From NCBI RefSeq assembly GCF_036241575.1, contig NZ_CP108455.1:3530001-3594000 (forward strand): a DNA stretch of 64,000 nucleotides, written 5' to 3'. Position numbers and translations under genes: made by a program. The notes under the pieces were generated by a model. The model was not told where the DNA came from and did no database searches. It saw only the letters and a list, made by a program, of their open reading frames with translations. Positions 18,776 to 27,651 of the stretch are shown here, piece by piece. Each line of letters begins with the position of its first letter. The stretch's first letter is position 1. This stretch comes from Streptomyces sp. NBC_01267 (GTDB taxonomy: Bacteria > Actinomycetota > Actinomycetes > Streptomycetales > Streptomycetaceae).

Positions 18776-19537
18776 TTACTTCTTCTTGCCCTGGTTCTTC
18801 ACGGCCTCGATGGCCGCCGCAGCGGCGTCCGCGTCGAGGTACGTGCCACCGGCCTTGACCGGCTTGAAGTCCGCGTCCAGCTCGTACACGAGCGGGATGC
18901 CGGTCGGGATGTTGAGTCCCGCGATGTCCGCGTCCGAGATGCCGTCGAGGTGCTTCACCAGGGCGCGCAGCGAGTTGCCGTGGGCGGCGACCAGGACCGT
19001 GCGGCCGGCGAGCAGGTCGGGGACGATGTCGTCGTACCAGTACGGCAGCATCCGCTCGACGACGTCCTTGAGGCACTCGGTGCGCGGGCGCAGCTCCGGC
19101 GGGATCGTCGCGTAACGGGGGTCGTCACTCTGCGAGTACTCCGCGCCGTCCTCCAGGGGCGGCGGCGGGGTGTCGTACGAGCGGCGCCACAGCATGAACT
19201 GCTCCTCGCCGAACTCCGCGAGCGTCTGCGCCTTGTCCTTGCCCTGGAGCGCGCCGTAGTGCCGCTCGTTCAGGCGCCAGGAGCGGTGCACGGGGATCCA
19301 GTGGCGGTCCGCGGACTCCAGCGAGAGCTGGGCGGTGCGGATGGCGCGCTTCTGGAGCGACGTGTGCACGACATCGGGGAGCAGGCCGGCGTCCGTGAGC
19401 AGCTCACCGCCGCGGACCGCCTCCTTCTCGCCCTTCTCGGTGAGATTGACGTCCACCCAACCGGTGAACTGGTTCTTCGCGTTCCATTCACTCTCGCCGT
19501 GGCGGAGGAGGATCAGCTTGTACGGTGCGTCGGCCAT
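18776..19537 (-). CDS. gpmA: 2,3-bisphosphoglycerate-dependent phosphoglycerate mutase
   Basis: The 253-residue enzyme interconverts 3- and 2-phosphoglycerate in glycolysis and gluconeogenesis. It has the phosphohistidine motif [10 protein letters not shown] (residues 10-19), the substrate loop [28 protein letters not shown], and the second histidine in [17 protein letters not shown]. The ATG at 19537 gives the family N-terminus; the open frame continues far upstream only because of GC bias. It is a single gene divergent from the MFS transporter at 19721. Confidence 0.95.
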   Translation of the reverse strand: MADAPYKLILLRHGESEWNAKNQFTGWVDVNLTEKGEKEAVRGGELLTDAGLLPDVVHTSLQKRAIRTAQLSLESADRHWIPVHRSWRLNERHYGALQGKDKAQTLAEFGEEQFMLWRRSYDTPPPPLEDGAEYSQSDDPRYATIPPELRPRTECLKDVVERMLPYWYDDIVPDLLAGRTVLVAAHGNSLRALVKHLDGISDADIAGLNIPTGIPLVYELDADFKPVKAGGTYLDADAAAAAIEAVKNQGKKK

Positions 19538-19720
19538 GGTCCCGAGCCTAATCCACCGCCCTTGCGCACAGCTGAACGGCCGGGGAACCGAGGGATGGGC
19601 GGCCCCCCGGTCAGAAGGATTGACGGCCCTCGTCAATCGGGTGGCGGGCGCGACGCGCGCGCACGTAACCTCCCAGAGTTCGTAGCGCCACTTACATGTA
19701 TCTGTCCTGGGGGAAGCCCA

Positions 19721-21085
19721 ATGCCGTCCACAGCCGGTCGTACCGCCGGTCTCACCGGTCTCAGACGCGCCGCACGGGAGAGCGTCTCCGGTCTGCCCCG
19801 GGAGTTCTGGTGGCTGTGGACCAGCACCCTGATCAACCGGCTCGGCGCGTTCGTCGCCACCTTCATGGCGCTCTACCTCACCCTCGACCGCGGCTACTCG
19901 GCCTCGTACGCGGGCCTGGTCGCCTCCCTGCACGGCCTCGGCGGGGTCGCCTCGTCGCTCGGCGCCGGGGTCATGACGGACCGGCTCGGGCGGCGCCCCA
20001 CGCTCCTCGTCGCGCAGGTCTCGACAGCCCTCTCGGTGGCGCTGCTCGGCTTCATGCACGACCCGGTGGCCATCGCGGGCGTCGCCTTCCTCGTCGGCAT
20101 GGCGTCGAACGCCTCGCGCCCGGCCGTGCAGGCGATGATGGCCGACATCGTGAAGCCGCAGGACCGGGTGCGCGCGTTCTCCCTCAACTACTGGGCCATC
20201 AACCTCGGGTTCGCGGTCTCCTCGGCGCTCGCGGGCTTCGTCGCCCAGTACAGCTATCTGGCGGGCTTCCTCGGCGAGGCAGCGCTGACCCTGGTCTGCG
20301 CCGTCGTGGTCTTCCTGAAGCTGCCGGAGTCGCGGCCGGTCCGTACGGCGGTGGAACAGGCCACCGAGTCGGCGGTCCGGCTGGGGACCGTCCTGCGCGA
20401 CGGCCGTTTCATGAGCGTCGTCGGCCTGTCCTTCGTGGTCGCGCTGATCTTCCAACAGGCCTCGGTGGGCCTCCCGGTGGCGATGGGCAAGGCGGGCTTC
20501 AGCAGCGCCGATTACGGGATGGCCGTGGCCGTCAACGGTGTGCTGATCGTGGTCCTCCAGATCCCGGTGACCCGCTTCATCGAACACCGGGACCCGCGCC
20601 GCCTGTTGATCATCTCCTCGGTGCTGGCGGGTTACGGATTCGGGCTGACCGCGTTCGCCGGTTCCCTCGGGCTGTACGCGCTGACGGTCTGCGTCTGGAC
20701 CCTCGCCGAGATCGTCAACGCACCGACCCAGACAGGGTTGGTGGTCCGCCTCTCCCCCGTCCATGGACGCGGTCGCTACCAGGGCATGTACTCGACGTCC
20801 TGGGCCGTGGCGGCCCTGGTCGCGCCGCTGCTCTCCGGTTTCGTGATCGACCGGTACGGGGCGGAGTGGCTCTGGGCGACCTGCGCCGTCCTGGGCACGG
20901 CCGCGGCGGTCGGCTACTGGCTGCTGATGCGGAACCTGCCGCCGGAGCCGCATCTGGTGGTCTCGCCCAAGTCCCCCGCTACGACGGCAACTACGGCGGC
21001 CACGACGACCACTACAGCAACGGCAGCAACGGCAGCAACGGCCGAGCAGAACGGCGCCGCCGTGGTGAGTGCGCCGGTCGAGTAG
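19721..21085 (+). CDS. MFS transporter (drug/metabolite efflux type)
   Basis: The 454-residue protein has about 12 membrane helices, starting at [20 protein letters not shown]. It shows the MFS loop 2-3 signature [14 protein letters not shown], a second-half equivalent ([13 protein letters not shown]), and helix 5 with [10 protein letters not shown]. The first 30 residues are cytoplasmic and basic. The last 45 residues are a Thr/Ala-rich low-complexity tail. The substrate is not evident. The ATG at 19721 follows ctgggggaagccca, a fair ribosome site. Confidence 0.85.
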   Translation: MPSTAGRTAGLTGLRRAARESVSGLPREFWWLWTSTLINRLGAFVATFMALYLTLDRGYSASYAGLVASLHGLGGVASSLGAGVMTDRLGRRPTLLVAQVSTALSVALLGFMHDPVAIAGVAFLVGMASNASRPAVQAMMADIVKPQDRVRAFSLNYWAINLGFAVSSALAGFVAQYSYLAGFLGEAALTLVCAVVVFLKLPESRPVRTAVEQATESAVRLGTVLRDGRFMSVVGLSFVVALIFQQASVGLPVAMGKAGFSSADYGMAVAVNGVLIVVLQIPVTRFIEHRDPRRLLIISSVLAGYGFGLTAFAGSLGLYALTVCVWTLAEIVNAPTQTGLVVRLSPVHGRGRYQGMYSTSWAVAALVAPLLSGFVIDRYGAEWLWATCAVLGTAAAVGYWLLMRNLPPEPHLVVSPKSPATTATTAATTTTTATAATAATAEQNGAAVVSAPVE

Positions 21086-21179
21086 TTGCTCCGGTTCGAC
21101 GGCATCGGGATCCTACTGGCAGCTGAGGCCGACGGGTTCAGACGCTCCTGCCCTGCGGACGTGCGATAACTTGCCCGCC

Positions 21180-21728
21180 ATGACTGGACTCGGACACATC
21201 GCCTGGCCACCCGCCCCGATAAAGACCGAACGGCTCGTGCTCCGTGAGCCCGAGGCCCGGGACCGTGCGGCGCTCATCGAGCTGTTCGCCTCGCCGGAGG
21301 TGGGCACCTACATCGGTGGCCACCGATCGCGTGATGAGCTCGAACGCACGGTGCCTGAGGCACCCCGGCGACGTCCCGGCCTGTTCGTGACCGATCTCGA
21401 CGGAGCGATGATCGGCATGATCGAGCTCAACCGGCGCGACGCGGAGCACCGGAGCCAGGTCCGTCCGGATGCCGGAGAGGCCGAACTCGGCTACCTGTTC
21501 CTGCCGGAGGCCTGGGGACATGGGTACGCCGCCGAGGCGTGCACAGCGGCACTCGACTGGTTCACCGGCGCACTTCCCGGCGAGCCGGTGGTACTCATCA
21601 CCCAGACCGCCAACTCCCGCTCGATGCGCCTCGCGGCGAAGCTGGGGTTCACCGAGGTGCAGCGGTACGAGGAGTACGGCGCCGAGCAGTGGCTCGGCGT
21701 CCGGTCCCCGGACACGCTGCCTGCTTAG
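21180..21728 (+). CDS. GNAT-family N-acetyltransferase
   Basis: The 182-residue protein is a RimJ/RimL-like GNAT domain: TERLVLREPEARDRAALIELF at the start, then AELGYLFLPEAWGHGYAAEA, whose GxGxA-type turn binds acetyl-CoA, and NSRSMRLAAKLGFTEVQRYEE. Its substrate could be an antibiotic, amino acid or protein N-terminus. It ends in a 9-bp tandem repeat that begins at the stop codon and is convergent with another GNAT gene. Confidence 0.82.
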   Translation: MTGLGHIAWPPAPIKTERLVLREPEARDRAALIELFASPEVGTYIGGHRSRDELERTVPEAPRRRPGLFVTDLDGAMIGMIELNRRDAEHRSQVRPDAGEAELGYLFLPEAWGHGYAAEACTAALDWFTGALPGEPVVLITQTANSRSMRLAAKLGFTEVQRYEEYGAEQWLGVRSPDTLPA

Positions 21729-21801
21729 ACGGACCAGACGGACCAGACGGACCAGAGGGACCAGAGGGATCGCAGACGGACCAGCCGGACCAGACGGATC
21801 A
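21726..21801. repeat. 9-bp tandem repeat bridging two convergent stop codons
   Basis: About eight copies of cagacggac and variants fill the whole gap. The first unit contains the TAG of the left gene (tagacggac), and the last runs into the stop of the right gene (tca at 21799-21801). Confidence 0.85.
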
Positions 21802-22383
21802 GCGGGCCCTCTTGGCAGCGACCCTGGCGCGCAGCTTGTCGCGGACCGTGGGCCACTCGTCTGCGAGCAGGCTGTAGTAGAGCGAATCGCGGCGGGTTCC
21901 GTCCTGACGCCGCATATGGCTGCGCAGGGTTCCTTCGTGGACCAGGCCGAGGCCGGTCAAGGCGCGCTGGGAACGCAGGTTGAGATTGTCGGTGCGCAGG
22001 GCGAGCCTGGCGAGTCGCAGGTCGTCGAAGGCATGGCCGAACAACAGCAGCTTGGACTCGGCGTTGTAGGGACCTCCCCAGCAGGAACGGTCGAACCAGG
22101 TCGCGCCGATCTCAGCGCGGCTCTCGGCCAGGTCGAGGTCGTACAGACTGGTCGAACCGATCACGACGTCGTCGTCACAGCGCTGCACGGCGAAGCACCG
22201 CCTGGACGGATCCGCTGTCATCCGGCTGAGCAGCGCGCGCATCTGTAACAGGCTTTCAGGGCGCGGCCGGGGCATCCATCGCCATACCTCCGGGTCGGAT
22301 GCGGAGGGTAGGAGGGCTTCTGCGTGGTCGGTGGACAGCGGCACGAGGCGGACGGTGCGGCCGACGAGAGGGCTGTTGTTCAC
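21799..22383 (-). CDS. GNAT-family N-acetyltransferase (RimJ/RimL type)
   Basis: This 194-residue protein begins LVGRTVRLVPLSTDHAEALLP and contains EIGATWFDRSCWGGPYNAESK, the acetyl-CoA pocket of RimL-like enzymes, NLRSQRALTGLGLVHEGTLR and a C-terminal RDSLYYSLLADEWPTVRDKLR. The last two are characteristic of the family that acetylates protein N-termini or small amines. It is not a close copy of the neighbouring GNAT protein. Confidence 0.83.
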   Translation of the reverse strand: MNNSPLVGRTVRLVPLSTDHAEALLPSASDPEVWRWMPRPRPESLLQMRALLSRMTADPSRRCFAVQRCDDDVVIGSTSLYDLDLAESRAEIGATWFDRSCWGGPYNAESKLLLFGHAFDDLRLARLALRTDNLNLRSQRALTGLGLVHEGTLRSHMRRQDGTRRDSLYYSLLADEWPTVRDKLRARVAAKRAR

Positions 22384-22561
22384 CGCGACACAGTAGAGCC
22401 TTGCCGGCCACGGTTCGGCGTAACGAGGTCGCTGCCGCCCTCACTCCGGGGAAGCGGGCCGCGTTCGAAAGCGGCACGCGTGAAGGCGAGTTGGAGCGGT
22501 CGCAGGCGTAGCACGAGCCGAGCCCCCACACCCCGCACGCCGTTCCCCCCACCCCGCATCA

Positions 22562-22600
22562 GGAGCGGCCCGACCCCGTCGTCCCGGATCGGGCCGCTCC
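22562..22600 (-). terminator. Terminator of the beta-helix enzyme gene
   Basis: ggagcggcccga (22562-22573) pairs with tcgggccgctcc (22589-22600) across a 15-base loop, 46 bp past the stop at 22647. Confidence 0.8.
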
Positions 22601-22646
22601 CGGTCGTGCGGCAAGCGCTCTCGGCTGTGCGTCCGAACGTCCCGGA

Positions 22647-24374
22647 TCAGCGCAGGCCGCGCTGGGCCTCGTACAGATTGACCGGACGTACCGACTCCGG
22701 CGCCCCGTACGCCTCCAGGCGGGAGTGCAGATCGCCGGTGAAGTCCGGTACGTCGATCTGGCCGAACGGGCTGACCGTGCTGATCCCGACGCTCGCGCTG
22801 TACGGGGCCAGACCGTCGATCTTCATCAGGCCCTCGCGGCCGTTGGTGACCCGGATGTTCCAGTGCGTGAAGCGGGCGCCGAAGAGCGGTCCCGCCGAGT
22901 CGTCGCCGCCGTGCCGCCCGTCGTTGTTCACGGTGATGTCGGTACGGACGTTGGCGAACGGCAGCCCCCGGTGCGAGTCGAAGGTGCCCATCTCCATCAC
23001 GCCCCGCGACCAGACGTTGTGGCTGGACAGCCCCTCGACGTTGATGCCGTGCAACTGGGTGCCCGCGGGGGCCGGGACGGTGCGCTGCGCGATGGCGAAG
23101 TCCTCGACCAGGTTGTCGTGCGAGCCCTCCCGGCAGAAGTACGGGTGGTGCGAGCCGCGGCCCTCGACGCGGGTGCGGCGCAGCGTGGTGGCGGACGCCG
23201 CGACCAGCCCGAAGCCGTTGTCGACGTTACGGACGACGACGTCGTCGGCCCAGCAGTCGTAGGCGCACTGGAAGGCGACGCCGTTGTACCCCTTGTCGAG
23301 CAGGTGCTGGGACTGCGGGGTGAGGACCGCCTCCAGCGTGAGCCCCTCCACGGCGGACCCGGTCAGCGGCGCCACATGGGTGGTGAGGCGGGGGTCCCAC
23401 TCGGGCCGGACGTCCAGCGGGAGGGGGCGTTCCAGGGTGACCTTGCGGCCGTGGACGGCGGTGATGCGCACCGGCCATTCGTACGGCACGTACGAGGTCA
23501 GCTTGGTCTTGTCGTCCCAGAAGTACGCCTCGGGCCCCGGGCCGCCGCCCGACATGTGCTCCAGGAGCGTGTGGTCCGCGTCGTCGGCGAGGCGGAGCAG
23601 GACGAGATCGCCGCGGCGCAGCCGTGCCGCGTCCCGGACGGTGACGGTGCGGTCGCCCTGCCGGGCGGGGGCGACGGTGGTGAGGGTGCGCCACTCGTCG
23701 CGCTTGTTGCCCGTCCACCCCTCGAAGGGCCAGGTCGCGGCCTCGATGGCGGCGGTCAGTGACGCGAAGCGCGCCTCGGGGCAGAGCCAGATCAGCCCGC
23801 CCGCCCAGGACCACGACGACTTGTCGCCGCCGTACCGGGACCCGTACGGGCCGATCAGTTCGGTGAGGTTCTTCGTCGCGTAGAGCTTGGTGCGGCCACT
23901 GCCCGCGCCGCGCAGAACGACGTTGCTGTGCCCGATCCGGATGAGGTCGTCGATGCGGAAGGTCCCTGCGGGGACGAGGACCGTGCCACCGCCGCGTTCG
24001 CCGGCAGCGGCGATGGCACGGTTGATCGCGGGCGCCGAGTCGGTGGAGCCGTCGGGCGTCGCACCGTGGTCCGTCACATCGGCGACGACGGGGCGCCGGG
24101 GGAACCGGGCCTCGCCGCCGGTACGGCGTCCGGCGCGGCCGATGTACGGGATCTGGGGGTGGGTGTACGGGGTCCGGGCGAACTCGCGCCAGAGGGGGGT
24201 GACCGGAGTACGTCCTCCGGAGGGGGTCCCTCCACGGGGTACGGCCATGGCGGTTCCTCCCGTCGCGGTAACAGCCGCGGTGGCAGCCGCGATGGCTGTC
24301 GCGGTGCTGAGCAGTGTGCGTCTGCTGATGTTCGCCACGTTGTTCGCCACGTTGTCCGCCATGTTGTTCCCCAC
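22647..24374 (-). CDS. Tat-exported right-handed beta-helix polysaccharide-degrading enzyme
   Basis: The 575-residue protein has a twin-arginine signal peptide (NISRRTLLSTATAIAAATAA, RR near residue 20). After it come the pectate-lyase superfamily motif VVADVTDHGATPDGSTDSAPAI, which opens the beta-helix domain, and repeated helix rungs (VEDFAIAQRT, NVWSRGVMEMGTF, NIRVTNGREG). Such proteins are GH55- or pectate/rhamnogalacturonan-lyase-like carbohydrate enzymes; the specificity is not assignable. The GTG at 24374 is chosen because a GGAGGT site lies six bases upstream and the Tat motif then sits at the usual place. Codons for the N-terminal NVANNVA come from a 12-bp duplication. Confidence 0.8.
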   Translation of the reverse strand: MGNNMADNVANNVANISRRTLLSTATAIAAATAAVTATGGTAMAVPRGGTPSGGRTPVTPLWREFARTPYTHPQIPYIGRAGRRTGGEARFPRRPVVADVTDHGATPDGSTDSAPAINRAIAAAGERGGGTVLVPAGTFRIDDLIRIGHSNVVLRGAGSGRTKLYATKNLTELIGPYGSRYGGDKSSWSWAGGLIWLCPEARFASLTAAIEAATWPFEGWTGNKRDEWRTLTTVAPARQGDRTVTVRDAARLRRGDLVLLRLADDADHTLLEHMSGGGPGPEAYFWDDKTKLTSYVPYEWPVRITAVHGRKVTLERPLPLDVRPEWDPRLTTHVAPLTGSAVEGLTLEAVLTPQSQHLLDKGYNGVAFQCAYDCWADDVVVRNVDNGFGLVAASATTLRRTRVEGRGSHHPYFCREGSHDNLVEDFAIAQRTVPAPAGTQLHGINVEGLSSHNVWSRGVMEMGTFDSHRGLPFANVRTDITVNNDGRHGGDDSAGPLFGARFTHWNIRVTNGREGLMKIDGLAPYSASVGISTVSPFGQIDVPDFTGDLHSRLEAYGAPESVRPVNLYEAQRGLR

Positions 24375-24492
24375 GAGCCAACCTCCATGGATGTGAACGA
24401 AGTTCATACATGCGTTGGCGGTGAGCATGCCATGGGGGGCGCAGGGCGGGGAAGGGTCGTGCAGGGGCGAAGCGGGCGGGCGCCTGCGGCGA

Positions 24493-24569
24493 GCTTTCGG
24501 GGGCTCTGCCCCCGGACCCCTGCTCCTCAATCGCCGGAGGGGCTTGGATGGGGGCGGCGCCCCGAAAGC
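24493..24569. repeat. Palindromic intergenic element
   Basis: Outer arms gctttcgggg (24493-24502) and ccccgaaagc (24560-24569) enclose further inverted repeats (gggggctctgccccc, and ccctgctcctc ... cggaggg). Its wording (ccggacccctgctcctcaa) resembles a dispersed intergenic repeat seen in many Streptomyces chromosomes. Confidence 0.7.
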
Positions 24570-24576
24570 ACTGGCC

Positions 24577-25083
24577 TCAGCCGTCCGCGCCCGCGCCTTC
24601 GGCCCCGCGAGTCAGATGCGTGAACGCATCCAGGTTCCGCGTCGACTCCCCCCGCGACACCCGCCACGCGTACTCCCGCTTGATCGCCGCCGAGAAGCCC
24701 AGCTCCAGCAACGAGTTGAAGGGCCCGTCGGCCGCTTCGAGGACCGATCCGAGCAGCCGGTCGATCTCGTCCGGTGTGATCACGGACAGCGGCAGCTTCC
24801 CGACCAGATAGATGTCGCCGAGCTGATCGACCGCGTAACTCACCCCGTACAGCCGCAGATTCCGCTCCAGCAGCCACCGGTGCACCGCCGCGTCGTTCTC
24901 GTCGGGGTGGCGGATCACGAACGCGTTGACCGACAGCGAGTGCTTGCCGACGATCAGCGAGCAGGTGGTGGAGAGCTTCCGGGTGCCGGGGAGTTTCACC
25001 ACGTAGGAGCCCGGCTCGGGGCTCTCCCACTCCAGCTCGGCGTCCTCGAACGCCTGCTCCATGACCTGTCGCACATCAGCCAT
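24577..25083 (-). CDS. YbjN-domain protein
   Basis: The 168-residue protein is a YbjN/TY3 type I secretion chaperone-like domain: MEQAFEDAELEWESPEPGSYVVKLPG at the start and VNAFVIRHPDENDAAVHRWLLERNLRL in the middle. YbjN proteins resemble type III chaperones and influence stress responses in enterobacteria. In actinobacteria this gene sits next to mshA, but a link to mycothiol is unproven. Its ATG overlaps the end of mshA by 8 bp, so the two are translationally coupled. Confidence 0.85.
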   Translation of the reverse strand: MADVRQVMEQAFEDAELEWESPEPGSYVVKLPGTRKLSTTCSLIVGKHSLSVNAFVIRHPDENDAAVHRWLLERNLRLYGVSYAVDQLGDIYLVGKLPLSVITPDEIDRLLGSVLEAADGPFNSLLELGFSAAIKREYAWRVSRGESTRNLDAFTHLTRGAEGAGADG

Positions 25084-26425
25084 GATGCGAGCGTACGCGA
25101 CGGCGGTGTTCCTGCATCGCGGCCGTGTAGACCTCGGCCGTCGCCGCCGCGGCCGTGTCCCAGCCGAAGCGTCCGGCGTGCCGGGCCGCGGCGCCGCCCA
25201 TCCGGTCGACCAGTTCCGGGCTGTCGATGAAGCGGCGCAGCGCCGCCGCGTACGCGGTCGGGTCGTGCCCGGGGATCAGGAAACCGGTCGACCCTTCCCG
25301 TACGGCGACGGGCAGCCCGCCGACCGCAGCCGCCACCACCGGCGTACCGGCCGCCTGGGCCTCGATCGCGACCAGCCCGAAGGATTCGTTGTACGACGGC
25401 ATGACCAGCACGGACGCGGCCCGGAACCAGTCGGCGAGCTGATCCTGACCGACCGGCGGACAGAACCGGACGATGTCCGCGATACCGAGGCGCGCGGCCA
25501 GCTTCTGCAGGCCCTCCGGCTTGGCGAGACCGCTGCCGCTGGGACCGCCGACCACCGGTACGACCATCCGCGTCCGCAGCGAGGGATCCTGGTCGAGCAG
25601 GACCGCCACCGCGCGCAACAGGATGTCCGGCGCCTTGAGCGGCTGGATGCGCCCGGCGAAGAGCGGTACGAACGCGTCCCGCGGCAGGCCGAGCCGGGCG
25701 CGGGCGGCGGACCGGCCGTCGCCGGGGCGGAAGCGGTCGAGGTTCACACCGGGGTGGACGACGGCGACCTTGCCCCGTTCCGCCTCGTAGTGGCGGACCA
25801 GCTCGTCGGACTCCTCCGCGGTGTTGGCGATGAGCCGGTCGGCGGCCCGCACGATCTGGGTCTCGCCGATGACCCGCGCGGCGGGCTCGGGGCTGTCGCC
25901 CGCGGCGAGCGCGGCGTTCTTCACCTTGGCCATGGTGTGCATGGCGTGGACGAGCGGCGCGCCCCACCGCTCGGCCGCGAGCCAGCCGACATGGCCGGAG
26001 AGCCAGTAGTGCGAGTGCACGAGGTCGTAGTGGCCGGGCCGGTTGCCCGCCCAGGCCTGCATCACGCCGTGGGTGAAGGCGCACAGCTGGGCCGGTAGCT
26101 CCTCCTTGGCCAGGCCCTCGTACGGGCCCGCGTCCACGTGCCGTACGAGCACACCGGGCGCCAGCTCGACGAGCGGCGCCAGGCCGCCCGTGGTGGCGCG
26201 GGTGAAGATCTCGACCTCGATGTTGATCGCGGCGAGCCGCTTCGCCAGCTCGACGATGTAGACGTTCATCCCGCCCGCGTCGCCCGTGCCGGGCTGGTGC
26301 AGGGGGGACGTGTGCACGCTGAGCATGGCGATCCTGCGCGGTTTGCGATGCCCGGCGAACTTCAGCCTGGGGGGTCGCGCGGGTCCCGTGATCCGGCCGC
26401 CGAGCCGGGACACGTACTGGCTCAC
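25076..26425 (-). CDS. mshA: D-inositol-3-phosphate glycosyltransferase
   Basis: MshA transfers GlcNAc from UDP-GlcNAc to inositol 3-phosphate, the first step of mycothiol synthesis. The 449-residue GT4-family enzyme has RIAMLSVHTSPLHQPGTGDAGGMNVYI (acceptor-binding glycine loop), HSHYWLSGHVG, AGRIQPLKAPDILLRA, and the nucleotide-sugar EX7E motif in MPSYNESFGLVAIEAQAAGTPV. The GTG at 26425 follows a GAGGAGAGG site and gives the usual N-terminal extension (SQYVSRLGGRI). It is followed by the YbjN gene with an 8-bp overlap and is divergent from a methyltransferase gene. Confidence 0.94.
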   Translation of the reverse strand: MSQYVSRLGGRITGPARPPRLKFAGHRKPRRIAMLSVHTSPLHQPGTGDAGGMNVYIVELAKRLAAINIEVEIFTRATTGGLAPLVELAPGVLVRHVDAGPYEGLAKEELPAQLCAFTHGVMQAWAGNRPGHYDLVHSHYWLSGHVGWLAAERWGAPLVHAMHTMAKVKNAALAAGDSPEPAARVIGETQIVRAADRLIANTAEESDELVRHYEAERGKVAVVHPGVNLDRFRPGDGRSAARARLGLPRDAFVPLFAGRIQPLKAPDILLRAVAVLLDQDPSLRTRMVVPVVGGPSGSGLAKPEGLQKLAARLGIADIVRFCPPVGQDQLADWFRAASVLVMPSYNESFGLVAIEAQAAGTPVVAAAVGGLPVAVREGSTGFLIPGHDPTAYAAALRRFIDSPELVDRMGGAAARHAGRFGWDTAAAATAEVYTAAMQEHRRRVRSHHG

Positions 26426-26575
26426 GTGGACGGTCCTCTCCTCGCGCGGGCACGGTCTACGCCAGGGCACGCGTACCTGCCCCGTCCCCTTCAGAGGTGT
26501 GGAACAGCAGAACACCGCCCCGCATTTCCTCTTTGCCGAATCATTACCATGACACGCCTCGCATACCCTCGTCCC

Positions 26576-27388
26576 ATGACCCCGCCCGCCCCTCGCCCCA
26601 CCGGCGCACGCCCCGTCGGCGCTGTGACCCGCGGGACCACCAACCCCAACCGGCTGCGCCGGATGGACCGCTGGATCGCCGCCGTGCACGGCCCCGCACT
26701 GCGCCGCTCGGACGACCCCGTAGTGGTGGATCTGGGGTACGGAGCCGCCCCCTGGACCGCCGTCGAACTGCTCCGGCGGCTGCGTGGGGCCGCTCCCGCC
26801 ACCGAGGTCGTGGGCATCGAGATCGAACCGGCCCGGGTCGCGGCGGCGAAGCCGTACGAGCAGCCGGGGCTGTCCTTCCGGCACGGCGGCTTCGAGGTGC
26901 CGCTGGACGGCCGCAGCCCGTCGCTGATCCGGGCGGCGAACGTACTGCGCCAGTACGACGAGGGCGAGGTCGCCGCCGTGTGGCAGCGGCTGTGCGCCCG
27001 GCTGGCGCCGGACGGGCTGCTGGTCGAGGGCACCTGCGACGAGATCGGGCGGCGGCAGGTCTGGGTGGCGCTCGGACCGGACGGCCCGCGCACGGTGACG
27101 TTCGCGACCCGGCTCGGCTCGCTGCACCAGCCGTCCGACCTCGCGGAGCGGCTGCCGAAGGCGCTGATCCACCGGAACGTTCCCGGCGAGCCGGTGCACG
27201 CCTTCCTGCGGGACTTCGACCGGGCGTGGGCGGCGGCGGCGCCGTACGCCTCGCTGGGCGCCCGGCAGCGCTGGATCACCGCAGCACGCTCCCTCACCAC
27301 CGACTGGCCGCTCACGGACGATGTCCGCCGGTGGCGCCAGGGCGAAGTCACGGTGGACTGGGCGGCGCTGGCACCCCGTACGGGGTAA
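26576..27388 (+). CDS. Class I SAM-dependent methyltransferase-like protein
   Basis: The 270-residue protein has a Rossmann methyltransferase core: VVDLGYGAAPWTAVELL (SAM-binding glycine motif, around residue 55), EVVGIEIEPARVAAA, RAANVLRQYDEGEV, and LAPDGLLVEGTCDE. The N-terminal TRGTTNPNRLRRMDRWI is conserved in an actinobacterial group of unknown substrate. Two ATGs are possible, 26549 and 26576; neither has a ribosome site. A CATACCCT element 10 bases before 26576 could be the -10 box of a leaderless transcript. The stop codon lies in the first unit of a 21-bp repeat. Confidence 0.8.
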   Translation: MTPPAPRPTGARPVGAVTRGTTNPNRLRRMDRWIAAVHGPALRRSDDPVVVDLGYGAAPWTAVELLRRLRGAAPATEVVGIEIEPARVAAAKPYEQPGLSFRHGGFEVPLDGRSPSLIRAANVLRQYDEGEVAAVWQRLCARLAPDGLLVEGTCDEIGRRQVWVALGPDGPRTVTFATRLGSLHQPSDLAERLPKALIHRNVPGEPVHAFLRDFDRAWAAAAPYASLGARQRWITAARSLTTDWPLTDDVRRWRQGEVTVDWAALAPRTG

Positions 27389-27461
27389 CCAGGACCGCGT
27401 ACGGGGCAACCGGCACCACGTACGGGGTATCCGGCACCACGTACGAGGTATCCGGCGGGCC
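27378..27461. repeat. Four 21-bp tandem repeats spanning a stop codon
   Basis: Units start at 27378, 27399, 27420 and 27441, each opening with gtacggggt or a one-base variant. The first carries the final codons and TAA of the methyltransferase gene (27386-27388); the others have gca or tat at that place. Confidence 0.92.
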
Positions 27462-27651
27462 GTCGGGAACCTGGGGCGGGTGCCGTTCGTCGAACGAAGC
27501 AGAGACACCGCACGAAGGCTGATGCGGCGCAGGAACACGGGTGGGGCTGGGGAGTTGTTGTACACCTCTGTCGCATTCGCGCAGGGCATGGCAATATCGC
27601 GCCAACGTCACCTAAGTTACTGACGGTAAATCAGCTCTGGAGGGGGAGCTC

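Noticed and set aside
18776..20953. A 725-codon minus-strand frame fused to gpmA
   Set aside because: The upstream 470 codons are antisense to the MFS gene; gpmA has its own family N-terminus at 19537.
25076..27589. Extended mshA frame of 837 codons
   Set aside because: The part above 26425 is antisense to the methyltransferase gene; the GTG at 26425 has a good ribosome site and the family N-terminus.
27612..27630. GlnR-box-like sequence (gttac then gtaaa) before the NlpC/P60 gene
   Set aside because: The spacing is five rather than six bases and only one half-pair is present.
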